Position numbers and translations under genes: made by a program. A stretch of 64,000 nt of DNA from Halarcobacter sp. (GTDB taxonomy: Bacteria > Campylobacterota > Campylobacteria > Campylobacterales > Arcobacteraceae): NCBI RefSeq assembly GCF_963675975.1, contig NZ_OY780939.1:1860001-1924000 (forward strand). Reading direction: 5' to 3'. Below, in pieces: positions 9,290 through 17,170 of this stretch. Below the pieces are notes generated by a model. It was not told the origin of the DNA. It saw nothing but the letters and a program-made list of their open reading frames with translations, and searched no databases. Every line of letters starts with the position of its first letter. The stretch's first letter is position 1.

Positions 9290-10312
9290 ATGAATAATAT
9301 ATTTTTTAAAATATTAATACTTTTTATTCTCCCTTATAGTCTATTTGCAAAAATAGAAAATTATAGTAAAAATGAAGAAGTTAAAGCTTTCATAAATGAT
9401 TTGTCAAAAAACTATAAGTATGATAAAAAAGAGTTAGAAAAACTTTTTTCAGAAGTTAAGATTCAAAAAACAGCTTTAAATTTTTACAAAAAACCAAAAA
9501 TATCTAAAAAACCAAAAAAGAAAAAAATAGCTAAAAGTAAAAAAATAAAAGGTACTTGGGATAAATATGAAAAAATGTTTATAACAGAAAAAAGGGTTTC
9601 TTTAGGTGCCTCTTTTATGAAAAAATATAAAAAAGAGTTAAGAAGAGCCTATAAAACTTTTGGAGTTCAGCCTGAGTATATAACGGCAATTTTAGGTGTA
9701 GAGAGTTTTTATGGTAAACAAACTGGAAACTATCCTGTTTTTGATACTTTGGCAACATTAAGTTTTGAAAAAAATAGAAGAAATAAGTTTTTTAAAAGTG
9801 AGTTAAAACAATTTCTTATTTTGTCTAAAAAAAATAAAAAGAATCCCAAAACTATTTATGGCTCTTACGCAGGAGCTATTGGTTTAGCCCAATTTATGCC
9901 TAGCAATTTTGAAAAACTTGCAGTAGATTTTAATAATGACGGAATAGTAGATTTAAACAATGAAATAGATGCAATAGGAAGTGTTGCAAACTATCTTAGT
10001 AAAGCTGGTTGGAATAAAACAGTACCAGTTGCAACAAGGGTTAGTTATCAAGGAAAAAGATTTAATAGATTTAAAACAGGTTATAAATATAAATACAAAC
10101 GTTCAAAACTTACAGGAATAAAACCAAGATCAAATAGATTTTATTATCCTAAAAAAGTACATTTAATAAAACTTGATAGAAAAAAGTATGATGAATTATG
10201 GTATGGTACTGAAAACTTTTATGTTATCACTAGGTATAATAGAAGTTCTTACTACGCTATGGCAGTTTACAAACTAGCAAAAGAGATTGAATCTTTGTAT
10301 CAAAAAATATAG
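9290..10312 (+). CDS. mltB: Lytic murein transglycosylase, MltB type (GH103)
   Basis: 340 aa with a signal peptide (FFKILILFILPYSLFA, cleavage near residue 20) and no lipobox, so probably a soluble periplasmic enzyme. Residues 69-87 are very Lys-rich. The catalytic domain has AILGVESFYGKQTG with the acid Glu at 138, then YAGAIGLAQFMPSNF and a Ca-like DFNNDGIVDLNNEID loop as in MltB. It cleaves peptidoglycan glycan strands to 1,6-anhydro ends. GGAAA upstream supports the ATG. The following dsbB begins about 60 bases later. Confidence 0.9.
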   Translation: MNNIFFKILILFILPYSLFAKIENYSKNEEVKAFINDLSKNYKYDKKELEKLFSEVKIQKTALNFYKKPKISKKPKKKKIAKSKKIKGTWDKYEKMFITEKRVSLGASFMKKYKKELRRAYKTFGVQPEYITAILGVESFYGKQTGNYPVFDTLATLSFEKNRRNKFFKSELKQFLILSKKNKKNPKTIYGSYAGAIGLAQFMPSNFEKLAVDFNNDGIVDLNNEIDAIGSVANYLSKAGWNKTVPVATRVSYQGKRFNRFKTGYKYKYKRSKLTGIKPRSNRFYYPKKVHLIKLDRKKYDELWYGTENFYVITRYNRSSYYAMAVYKLAKEIESLYQKI

Positions 10313-10370
10313 TGAATCCACACTCACTACACATATAAAAGATAAAATATATTTTATTTATAGGATAGTT

Positions 10371-10799
10371 ATGCATAATAAGAAAGTTATATCAACAACA
10401 ATTTTTTATTGTTTTTTAATCGCTAGTGTTGCTTCACTGGGCTCTTTGTTTTTTAGTGAATTTATGGATTTTATTCCATGTACAATGTGTTGGTACCAAA
10501 GAATTTTTATGTACCCTTTAGTTTTTTTATTTTTAATTAATCTTTTAGAGAGTGATTCTAATATTTTTAAATATGCAATACCTTTGACATTTATTGGTTT
10601 TTGTTTCTCTTTTTATCATAACCTTTTAATGTGGGGAATAATTAGTGAGGATGTAGTTCCTTGTAAACATGGAGTTCCTTGTTCAACGGAATATTTTCAG
10701 TATTTTGGTTTTGTTAATATACCTTTTCTTTCATTAACTGCCTTTAGTTTAATTCTAATTTTATTACTAATTGGACAAAATAAAGCAAAAAAATATTAA
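10371..10799 (+). CDS. dsbB: Disulfide bond formation protein, DsbB family
   Basis: 142 aa from the ATG at 10371, which has TAGGAT just upstream; the open frame extends 28 codons further into mltB but without membrane-protein character. There are four membrane segments and two periplasmic Cys pairs, C37-C40 in IPCTMCWYQR and C98/C104 in VPCKHGVPC. DsbB passes electrons from DsbA to quinone. No dsbA is adjacent, but a TlpA-like thioredoxin follows after 8 bases, so the two likely form a periplasmic thiol-redox unit. Confidence 0.88.
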   Translation: MHNKKVISTTIFYCFLIASVASLGSLFFSEFMDFIPCTMCWYQRIFMYPLVFLFLINLLESDSNIFKYAIPLTFIGFCFSFYHNLLMWGIISEDVVPCKHGVPCSTEYFQYFGFVNIPFLSLTAFSLILILLLIGQNKAKKY

Positions 10800-10807
10800 G
10801 GATACAG

Positions 10808-11365
10808 ATGAAAAAATTTTTATATTTATTTTCAATTTTAGCAGTAGTTTTTTTTACAGGATGTAACAAAGAAGAGGAAGCAAAACCAGTAGTTGACAAC
10901 AGTGGAAGCTTTGAAGAGTTAAAAGCAATGAGTAATAAGACTTATACTTTAAAAACAACAGAGGGTAAAACTATCTCTTTAACTGTTGAAAACAATACAT
11001 TAAAATCAAAAACAATAAAAGATAAGATTGTTTTAGTAAACTTCTGGGCTACTTGGTGTCCACCATGTATTAAGGAGATTCCTGTATTTAATGAGTTATA
11101 TGAAAAATATTCTGATAAGTTTGAAATAGTTGGTGTTTTATATGAAAAAGATAAAGACCCAAAAGAGCTTGAAGAGTTTATAAAAAAATATAATATCAAA
11201 TTTCCAATTACTGTTGGAGATGAAAACTTTAGAATGGCAAAAGCCTTTAATGATGTAAAAAAAGTTCCAGAATCATATCTTTATTCAAAAGAGGGTAATT
11301 TTGCAAAAGATTATATTGGGGAAGTGGATAAAGAACATTTAGAAAACTATATAAAAAGTAACTAA
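10808..11365 (+). CDS. TlpA/ResA-like thiol-disulfide lipoprotein
   Basis: 185 aa. A lipoprotein signal ends in FFTGC (C19), so the protein is membrane-anchored on the periplasmic side. A thioredoxin fold occupies about 45-185 with the redox motif WCPPC (C84, C87) in LVNFWATWC and the cis-Pro in KKVPESYLY. TlpA/ResA proteins reduce specific exported Cys pairs, often apo-cytochrome c. It sits directly behind dsbB, its possible electron or oxidant context. Confidence 0.88.
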   Translation: MKKFLYLFSILAVVFFTGCNKEEEAKPVVDNSGSFEELKAMSNKTYTLKTTEGKTISLTVENNTLKSKTIKDKIVLVNFWATWCPPCIKEIPVFNELYEKYSDKFEIVGVLYEKDKDPKELEEFIKKYNIKFPITVGDENFRMAKAFNDVKKVPESYLYSKEGNFAKDYIGEVDKEHLENYIKSN

Positions 11366-11386
11366 ACTATTTTAAAACTATAATTG

Positions 11387-11459
11387 TTTTGCTCCTAACT
11401 ACAAATATCAGCTATATTTTTGTATACTCTAATTACAAAAATATAGAGGGAGCAAAATG
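11387..11459 (+). promoter_or_regulatory. Nested inverted repeat covering the ribosome site of the next gene
   Basis: TTTTGCTCC (11387-11395) is the exact complement of GGAGCAAAA (11449-11457), which holds the Shine-Dalgarno bases and the A of the ATG. Between them CTATATTTTTGTA (11412-11424) pairs perfectly with TACAAAAATATAG (11434-11446). If transcribed from upstream, the RNA would hide the ribosome site. A TATACT (11423-11428) inside the inner arm could instead be a -10, in which case the dyad would not be in the RNA. Confidence 0.5.
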
Positions 11460-12659
11460 TCACTATCTGATTTTATAACTATTGTAAAAGACTCTTCTTT
11501 TAACATCTCTGAAATTTACCAAAAAGCACCTAATGAAACTTTGATTGCATTGGGTACTATAGTTGTTTTAATTTTTATAGGATATTTCTTTATTGATCGT
11601 TCAATAAAAAGAAAAAATGCATTAAAATTAGTTGAAACACTTCAAGATTCAAAAACTTTTGATGAGTTTGATAAAAAAATAAAAGAACTTGCTGAAGAAC
11701 TTCCTAAAAGGGGAGAAGAAGTAGCTACAAGCTTAAACTCTTTAAAAGAACATATTTTATTTAGAGGTGCAAAATTAATTGCTAATTTAGATATTGATAA
11801 AAAGATTGATAGTTACATAAGTTTAAGTAAAAGCTTTGAAAATTTGGCAATTGGTTCTAAAAAATATAATAATACTGAACTTACAAATTTTTTTGAGACA
11901 AAATCAAAAGAAGTTTTAGAAGATAATCTATTTTTAGATATAAAATATTATTGTGAAAATATAAATTACAATACAGCTGAACTTGAAAATATAAATGCAA
12001 TTGTATCTTATGCTAATACTCTTTCAAATCCTAATTTAATCTTAGATATTATGAAAAAAGAATTAAATAGATTTAGTTTTGGTTATAACAGTGACATTTA
12101 TAAATTAGTTGAATCTATGAGTGAAGAAAAAACTAAACAGATCTATAAATATTGTCAAGATAAAATAGATTCAATATTTGAAAATGCAGATTGTGAACTT
12201 TCAATTAATATATTAGATTATTTAATTGAATCAAAACAAAATGAAAAAGTTTATAATTATATTTCTGCTTTAAAATTGTCAAACTATTTACAACAATTAT
12301 ATAATCTATTTTTTGATAAAAAAGATGATATTCACTTAGATTTAGCCTTTATCGCAAATCCTCTTTCTATTGAAAATGAGTATAAAAAATATATTGATGA
12401 ATCCTTAACAAATAACTGGAGAGACAAAGAGCATATAGAGTTTGTTTCAAAATCAAAAGGTGTGATTGAAGTATTGGGTCATATGGAGTTTAGAACTCTA
12501 ATTGAAAGAGTTGATAATATAGCTTTAAATGAAGAGAATACTAAAAAAATTGAAGAAGCTCTAAGTATTGCAAAGAGAGCTGAGTCTATAGCTTTAGAAG
12601 CTAAGTCTTTAAATAAAAGACCAATTTCAACTAATATACAAAATAGTGTAAATAATTAA
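11457..12659 (+). CDS. Unidentified membrane-anchored helical protein
   Basis: 400 aa, not recognised. One membrane segment lies at about 28-46 (TLIALGTIVVLIFIGYFFI), followed by basic residues (RSIKRKN), so most of the protein should be cytoplasmic. The rest is Lys/Glu/Asn-rich and predicted helical, with no Cys motif or catalytic signature. The C-terminal 60 residues (EENTKKIEEALSIAKRAES) look like coiled coil. It forms a two-gene unit with the following 98-aa membrane/helical protein (15-base gap), which suggests a shared function. Confidence 0.7.
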   Translation: MSLSDFITIVKDSSFNISEIYQKAPNETLIALGTIVVLIFIGYFFIDRSIKRKNALKLVETLQDSKTFDEFDKKIKELAEELPKRGEEVATSLNSLKEHILFRGAKLIANLDIDKKIDSYISLSKSFENLAIGSKKYNNTELTNFFETKSKEVLEDNLFLDIKYYCENINYNTAELENINAIVSYANTLSNPNLILDIMKKELNRFSFGYNSDIYKLVESMSEEKTKQIYKYCQDKIDSIFENADCELSINILDYLIESKQNEKVYNYISALKLSNYLQQLYNLFFDKKDDIHLDLAFIANPLSIENEYKKYIDESLTNNWRDKEHIEFVSKSKGVIEVLGHMEFRTLIERVDNIALNEENTKKIEEALSIAKRAESIALEAKSLNKRPISTNIQNSVNN

Positions 12660-12674
12660 TTTTGGAGAAAAACT

Positions 12675-12971
12675 GTGGGTGATAATACTTTTGTTTATTT
12701 GGTTATGATTATTCTTCTTGTAGGTTTAGTTGTACTACTTTTTAGACGTTCAACTATAAATGCAAAACCATCACATTTAAAAAAAGAAGAGATTACAAAA
12801 CAATATGAATATGAGATGATGAAATTGATTTCAAAATATGAAAAAGATAAAGATGTTTTATCTCAAAAAAAGATAGAGTTTTTAAAACAAGCAAGTAAAG
12901 AATTGCATAATAATATCTTTTTTGATGATGCAGAAGTTAAAGCTTTAATCTCTAAGCTTGCTTCATTTTAA
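12675..12971 (+). CDS. Unidentified small membrane-anchored helical protein
   Basis: 98 aa, GTG start with TTGGAG seven bases upstream. The N-terminus is a single membrane segment (FVYLVMIILLVGLVVLLF) followed by positive residues, and then a charged helical domain (KSHLKKEE-like start, about 35-98). The layout copies that of the 400-aa gene upstream: one anchor plus a cytoplasmic helical body. No family recognised. It ends in a perfect terminator hairpin shared with the convergent gene. Confidence 0.65.
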   Translation: MGDNTFVYLVMIILLVGLVVLLFRRSTINAKPSHLKKEEITKQYEYEMMKLISKYEKDKDVLSQKKIEFLKQASKELHNNIFFDDAEVKALISKLASF

Positions 12972-12994
12972 AGGTGATTATTCACCTTTAAAAT
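12965..12994. terminator. Perfect bidirectional terminator overlapping both stop codons
   Basis: ATTTTAAAGGTGA (12965-12977), loop TTAT, TCACCTTTAAAAT (12982-12994). The A/T ends give U-tracts in both directions, and the hairpin spans the stop codons of both converging genes. Confidence 0.75.
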
Positions 12995-13455
12995 TCTGCA
13001 CTAGCTACCCAGTCAGCTGGTTCTTGTAAATAAATTACAATCTCTTCTAGTACTCTTTTATGTTTTATCTCTTCATCTGCAATTTGTAAGAAAACTTTTT
13101 TCTCTTTTTCATCTTCTAATTCTTGGGCTTTAGTAGCATAAAAATCGTGAGAGTTATCTTCTCTTGCAATTGCATCTTTATAGTATTGAATATGTTCAGC
13201 ATCTAAACTAACATTATCTTTTTCTTCAGTTAATGTTTGAAATATAGTTTTTGTATCTGTAATAAGATCTAATTTATCTAAATCCATATTCTCTTTTTTC
13301 ATCATACTTTTAAAGATATTGTAATGTTTCACTTCTTCATCAGCAAGCATAGTAAAAATTCTTTTTAAGCCAGAATTTTGTGCTCTTGATGCCATCTCTC
13401 TATAGTAAGCTTCACCCTCTTTTTCAACTTTCATTGCGTATTCATAAACGTTCAT
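12988..13455 (-). CDS. Ferritin-like diiron protein (rubrerythrin N-terminal type)
   Basis: 155 aa of four-helix ferritin-like protein with repeated iron-ligand motifs: KEGEAYY in helix 1, ADEEVKH in helix 2, the equivalent REDNSHDFY in helix 3 and ADEEIKH in helix 4. The C-terminal rubredoxin domain of true rubrerythrins is missing. Such proteins act in peroxide removal or iron handling in microaerophiles. An AGGGA site precedes the ATG. The partner reductase is not nearby. Confidence 0.82.
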   Translation of the reverse strand: MNVYEYAMKVEKEGEAYYREMASRAQNSGLKRIFTMLADEEVKHYNIFKSMMKKENMDLDKLDLITDTKTIFQTLTEEKDNVSLDAEHIQYYKDAIAREDNSHDFYATKAQELEDEKEKKVFLQIADEEIKHKRVLEEIVIYLQEPADWVASAEF

Positions 13456-13527
13456 ACTAGTCCCTTTAAAATAAGTTTATATAATATAATATCACACAAT
13501 ATAAATTAAGTCAATGAAATAATTAAT

Positions 13528-14277
13528 TTATTCATATGCAACTGTTTCAGGTGGAATTTGCTCAAATGATTTTTTTATCGAATGAGTGATAGCATGCTTA
13601 TATTTGTTATTATTTTTTGTTAATGCTGCAAATTGAAGATGCTCTTCACACCAAGGTTGAGTTTTCTCTTTTTTATAAACAAAAGCTATCTTTTTACCCA
13701 TTTGTTTTACTCTGTCATAAATTGTTCTTGCATAACTATCTATATAAGGAAACTCTTTAGAATTGATTTTTTCACCCCAAGCAAAAAATACAAATTTACC
13801 ACTAGGAATAAATGTTTGTGCATCAAAATACATAATATCTCTATCAAACTCTGTATTCTGTGTAGAGTTATATGTTTCTAAATCAGAATTAAATTTCATT
13901 AGAAGTTGTGATGCATCAATATTTTCTTCATTTAGATTAAAAAGATTTTTAATCTCTACAAGCTTTCCTTCATAATTTGATGATAAAGCTTGTTTAAAGG
14001 CTGTGATGTAGTTTTCTTGCTTTAATTCAATATATTCACCAAAATTATCAAAGCCTTGTTCTAAAAGGAAAGAGTTAGAATCATAACCTACAGGTGTTAC
14101 TACAGGATTATATAAAAATATTGTTCCTGCAATATTCTTTTTTTTATCTTTGTTTGTTTTTATTAATTGTTTTAACTCTTTAGCACTTATCTCTTCATCT
14201 TCTTTATTAAAGTATAAAAAACTTGAAGTTAGAAAAATCTCTTCATATTTAGTTTCAATAACACCAAAATATTGCAT
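13528..14277 (-). CDS. Unidentified cytoplasmic protein
   Basis: 249 aa, no signal peptide or membrane segment, not confidently recognised. The middle (FIPSGKFVFFAWGEK) and the hydrophobic strand-like runs weakly recall DUF1643-type proteins, which often contain an AWG-type strand, but the typical start of that family is not seen. The N-terminus (YFGVIETKYEEIFLTSSF) and the ending have no motif. Codon use matches the neighbours, so it looks native. Function unknown. Confidence 0.6.
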   Translation of the reverse strand: MQYFGVIETKYEEIFLTSSFLYFNKEDEEISAKELKQLIKTNKDKKKNIAGTIFLYNPVVTPVGYDSNSFLLEQGFDNFGEYIELKQENYITAFKQALSSNYEGKLVEIKNLFNLNEENIDASQLLMKFNSDLETYNSTQNTEFDRDIMYFDAQTFIPSGKFVFFAWGEKINSKEFPYIDSYARTIYDRVKQMGKKIAFVYKKEKTQPWCEEHLQFAALTKNNNKYKHAITHSIKKSFEQIPPETVAYE

Positions 14278-14430
14278 ATTTGTCCTTAAAATTCTTTTTT
14301 ATAATAATAGCTAAAAAGAACAAATTATTACGTAAAAATATATTTAACGATAAAAATTATCATTTAAACTTAAATAAGACTAAAATTATCCTATTTGTTT
14401 TTTTTATATGAAAACGTTTAAGTCTATTCT

Positions 14431-14555
14431 GTTAAGATTTCAATACATTAAAAAATTTGATGTAAAAATAACACAGCCAAAACGCAATGAAAATTAGCAA
14501 AGTATTTATTCTTCTCCTTCGCTTTTGTTAATTTCATTGCATATTTTTAAATCCC
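14431..14555 (+). ncRNA. Candidate small RNA with pyrimidine-rich loop
   Basis: An extended -10-like TGTTAAGAT (14430-14438) would start RNA near 14446. A stem follows: GCAATGAAA (14484-14492) pairs with TTTCATTGC (14532-14540), continued imperfectly inward, and then comes ATATTTTTAA. The loop region carries TTCTTCTCCTTC, complementary to a Shine-Dalgarno sequence. The aminotransferase gene downstream has its own TATAAT (14572-14577), so this unit seems separate. The terminator is weak, so the call is tentative. Confidence 0.35.
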
Positions 14556-14571
14556 ACTTATAAATTTTAGA

Positions 14572-14577
14572 TATAAT
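14572..14577 (+). promoter_or_regulatory. -10 element of the aminotransferase gene
   Basis: A perfect TATAAT lies 26 bases before the ATG at 14604; TTAGGAAT just before the start is the ribosome site. Confidence 0.5.
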
Positions 14578-14603
14578 CTTTTCTTTTAATTTAGGAATAT
14601 TAT

Positions 14604-15719
14604 ATGAGATATGAAAAGATGAGCTCTTTTATAGTTATGGATATTGTAAGAGATGCACAAAAATATGAAGACTCTATACATTTTGAAATAGGGCAACCTG
14701 ACTTAAATCCTACACCAAAAGTAAAAGAGAGTTTAAAAAAAGCCTTAGAAAATGATAAGTTCTCTTACACTGAAAGTTTAGGATTATTAGAACTTAGAGA
14801 AAAAATTGTAAGTCATTATAAAAAAGTTTATAATGTAGATATAGAACCCTCACAAGTATTACTTACTCCTGGAACTTCAGGGGCTTTTTTAGTTGCATAC
14901 ACTTTAACTTTAAAACATAAAGGGAAATTGGGATTAAGTGATCCTTCTTATCCATGTTACAAAAATTTTGCACATATGCTTGATATAGATCCAGTTTTTA
15001 TGAATATTGATAAAACTTGTGGTTATCAATTAAATGTTGAACATCTAAAAAGAAATAAAATAGATGCTTTACAAATATCTTCACCTTCTAATCCCACAGG
15101 AAATATATACAGTGACAAAAACTTAAAAGAGTTAATAGAGTATTGTAATACAAATGATATTGCTTTTATTTCAGATGAACTTTATCATGGGTTGGTTTAT
15201 GAAAAAGATGCAAGTACTGCACTTAATTTTAGTGATGATGTAATAGTTATTAATGGCTTTTCAAAATATTATTGTATGCCGGGACTTCGTTTAGGATGGA
15301 TGATTGTTCCAAAATATTTAAGTAGAGAAGCTGAGATTATTGCTCAAAATATTTTTATATCAGCACCAACTTTATCTCAATATGGTGCATTAGAAGCTTT
15401 TGATTATGAATATTTAGATTCAATCAAAGAGATATTTAAAGAAAGAAGAGATTTCTTATTTAATGAATTAAATGAGATATTTACAGTTGATGCCAAACCT
15501 GATGGAGCATTTTATCTTTGGGCTGATGTATCAAAATATACAAACGATAGTTTCTCTTTTGCTAAAGAGTTACTTGAAAATATTCATATAGCTACAACTC
15601 CTGGAGTTGATTTTGGTTCAAATAATACAAACAAATATCTAAGATTTGCCTATACAAGAGATATTGAGCATATGAAAGAGGGAATAAAAAGATTAAAAGA
15701 GTATTTAAAAAGAAGGTAA
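14604..15719 (+). CDS. PLP-dependent class I/II aminotransferase
   Basis: 371 aa, fold type I. It shows IGQPDLNPTP at the start, TPGTSGAFL (cofactor phosphate region), SPSNPTGNIY, ISDELYHGLVY (Asp that holds the pyridine nitrogen), and the Schiff-base lysine K221 in GFSKYYCMPGLRLGW. The C-terminus has the conserved FLRFAYTR-like Arg region (KYLRFAYTR). Substrate not determinable; aspartate- or aromatic-type relatives are common. The 3' end overlaps the convergent HAD gene by 15 bases. Confidence 0.88.
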   Translation: MRYEKMSSFIVMDIVRDAQKYEDSIHFEIGQPDLNPTPKVKESLKKALENDKFSYTESLGLLELREKIVSHYKKVYNVDIEPSQVLLTPGTSGAFLVAYTLTLKHKGKLGLSDPSYPCYKNFAHMLDIDPVFMNIDKTCGYQLNVEHLKRNKIDALQISSPSNPTGNIYSDKNLKELIEYCNTNDIAFISDELYHGLVYEKDASTALNFSDDVIVINGFSKYYCMPGLRLGWMIVPKYLSREAEIIAQNIFISAPTLSQYGALEAFDYEYLDSIKEIFKERRDFLFNELNEIFTVDAKPDGAFYLWADVSKYTNDSFSFAKELLENIHIATTPGVDFGSNNTNKYLRFAYTRDIEHMKEGIKRLKEYLKRR

Positions 15720-16340
15720 AACTTCTAATAACTCTTTTAAATCTTTTATTTTACGTTTAGCTGTTGAAAAATCTTGTGTTTGGGTAAATTGATTATGAAC
15801 TATAACACAATCTATATCTGCCTTATTTGCAGAGATTAAACCTCTTTGTGAGTCTTCTACTACAATTGTTTCTTCTTTTTTTGCATTAAAAAGTTCTAAA
15901 CCTTTTAAATAAGGATCAGGGTAGGGTTTAGCTCTTGGATAATCTTCTACACATAATACAAAATCCATAAAATCACTAATACCTCTATTGTTGTGGATCA
16001 ATTCAAAATCAACTCTTCTTGAAGTTGTAACTATTCCCATTTTATAGTTTTTACTAAGTTCATTTAAAACTTCATGAACATCTTTAATAGCAATATCTTC
16101 TTTTTTTAAATATTCTTGATAATAAACATCTCTTTGTTCTCTTGCAATTCTTATCTCTTCTTGACTAGCATTTGGTGCAGCTACCCAAACTCCATTACCA
16201 TCTGTCATTATTTTCATATAGTCATCAAATTGAAGATTTACATTAAAAAACTCTTTTAAAGCCCTTTTACTTGCTTCATAGTAAAGTGGTTCAGTTTCAA
16301 CCAAAACCCCATCATTGTCAAATAAAATATATTTTTTCAA
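15705..16340 (-). CDS. HAD-superfamily phosphatase (subfamily IA)
   Basis: 211 aa, TTG start with AAGGAATTC upstream. All HAD motifs are present: FDNDGVLVETEP (nucleophile D8 and D10), VTTSRR (motif II Thr/Ser), KPYPDPYL (motif III Lys) and VVEDSQRG (motif IV acids). An alpha-helical cap follows motif I. It should hydrolyse a small phosphorylated metabolite such as a sugar phosphate or phosphoglycolate; the substrate is unknown. It converges on the aminotransferase gene with a 15-base overlap. Confidence 0.85.
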   Translation of the reverse strand: MKKYILFDNDGVLVETEPLYYEASKRALKEFFNVNLQFDDYMKIMTDGNGVWVAAPNASQEEIRIAREQRDVYYQEYLKKEDIAIKDVHEVLNELSKNYKMGIVTTSRRVDFELIHNNRGISDFMDFVLCVEDYPRAKPYPDPYLKGLELFNAKKEETIVVEDSQRGLISANKADIDCVIVHNQFTQTQDFSTAKRKIKDLKELLEVLPSF

Positions 16341-16402
16341 AGAAGAATTCCTTTAGTTTTTTTGGGAAGTATACTAAAGTTAACTAAAAGAAGTTTTAAA
16401 AA

Positions 16403-16810
16403 TTATGCGTCATCATATTTTTCAAACTCTTCATCATAAAAGCAGCCTAATTGGCAGTGTGTTACTTTTATATCTGAATTGTTTATGGTAGAACCTACTT
16501 TTTTTAAGCTAGCGCCTTTATCTCTTGCAGTATACCAAGCTACTTGACATTCAACTTTTGAGCCTTGATTAAAGTTTTCTGATAATTTATTATATATATT
16601 GTCATCCATATCTACAAATTTTAATTTTCCAAATACTCCAAGTTCACAGTTTGTAATTTTAATATTTAATGATTTTGTAATAGCATCCATCTCTTTGGGT
16701 TTAACCCCAATTAACCTTGCAACCTTAAATGCTTTAAGACATGAAAGCTTTCCATCCTCATCTAAATTTGTCATTAATAAATCTAATTGAGTGTTATCAA
16801 GCTTTTTCAT
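16403..16810 (-). CDS. Unidentified protein made of two Cys-containing repeats
   Basis: 135 aa, family not recognised. Two copies of one unit can be aligned: residues 21-60 (GKLSCLKAFKVARLIG then IKITNCELGVF) and residues 85-124 (SKVECQVAWYTARDKG then IKVTHCQLGCF). The shared frame is K-x2-C-x2-A-x3-AR-x2-G and IK-x-T-x-C-x-LG-x-F. Conserved C24/C55 and C88/C119, with an extra C123, could bind a metal. Each repeat looks like a small helical/strand unit. It has its own -10 (TATAAT, 16855-16860). Confidence 0.65.
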   Translation of the reverse strand: MKKLDNTQLDLLMTNLDEDGKLSCLKAFKVARLIGVKPKEMDAITKSLNIKITNCELGVFGKLKFVDMDDNIYNKLSENFNQGSKVECQVAWYTARDKGASLKKVGSTINNSDIKVTHCQLGCFYDEEFEKYDDA

Positions 16811-16854
16811 AAGAAATTATAACCTTTTTAAATATTTTTTACCTAATAGTATTA

Positions 16855-16860
16855 ATTATA
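16855..16860 (-). promoter_or_regulatory. -10 element of the tandem-repeat Cys protein gene
   Basis: A perfect TATAAT on the minus strand, about 45 bases before the start at 16810. It shows that the gene does not need read-through from the terminator-ended unit further upstream. Confidence 0.5.
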
Positions 16861-16919
16861 CGATTTTAAAGTTAAATTTGTGTGACAATTAAGAATATTT
16901 TATAAACAAAATAAAAAAA

Positions 16920-17012
16920 TGTAAAAAAAAAAGACAAAATGAAAACATTTTGTCTTTTTCTAAGGAGAATTGTTCGCAAAAATTAATAAGTAGTTCGCTT
17001 TACTTATTTCAT
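16920..17012 (-). ncRNA. Candidate small RNA gene with intrinsic terminator
   Basis: On the minus strand a perfect TATAAT (17019-17024) would start RNA near 17012. The RNA would hold hairpin 1 (AATAAGTA/TACTTATT, arms 16985-16992 and 17001-17008), a single-stranded stretch with AATTCTCCTTAG (anti-Shine-Dalgarno), then a perfect hairpin GACAAAATG-TTTT-CATTTTGTC and a run of ten U. The motif GCGAAC occurs twice, once in loop 1 and once in the linker. It has no reading frame of note. The next gene downstream has its own promoter, so this is a free-standing unit of about 90 nt. Confidence 0.55.
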
Positions 17013-17170
17013 AAGAAAATTATAATAGTTTTCAATTAATACTAAAGTAATGAATAGTTAATGAAAAGTTAACTTTTATATTTTTATCAAAAAAAATTTC
17101 AAAAATTTCAATAATCTGTTACAATATATTAAATATTTATTATTTTTTAATAAATAAGGGGGAAATTATT

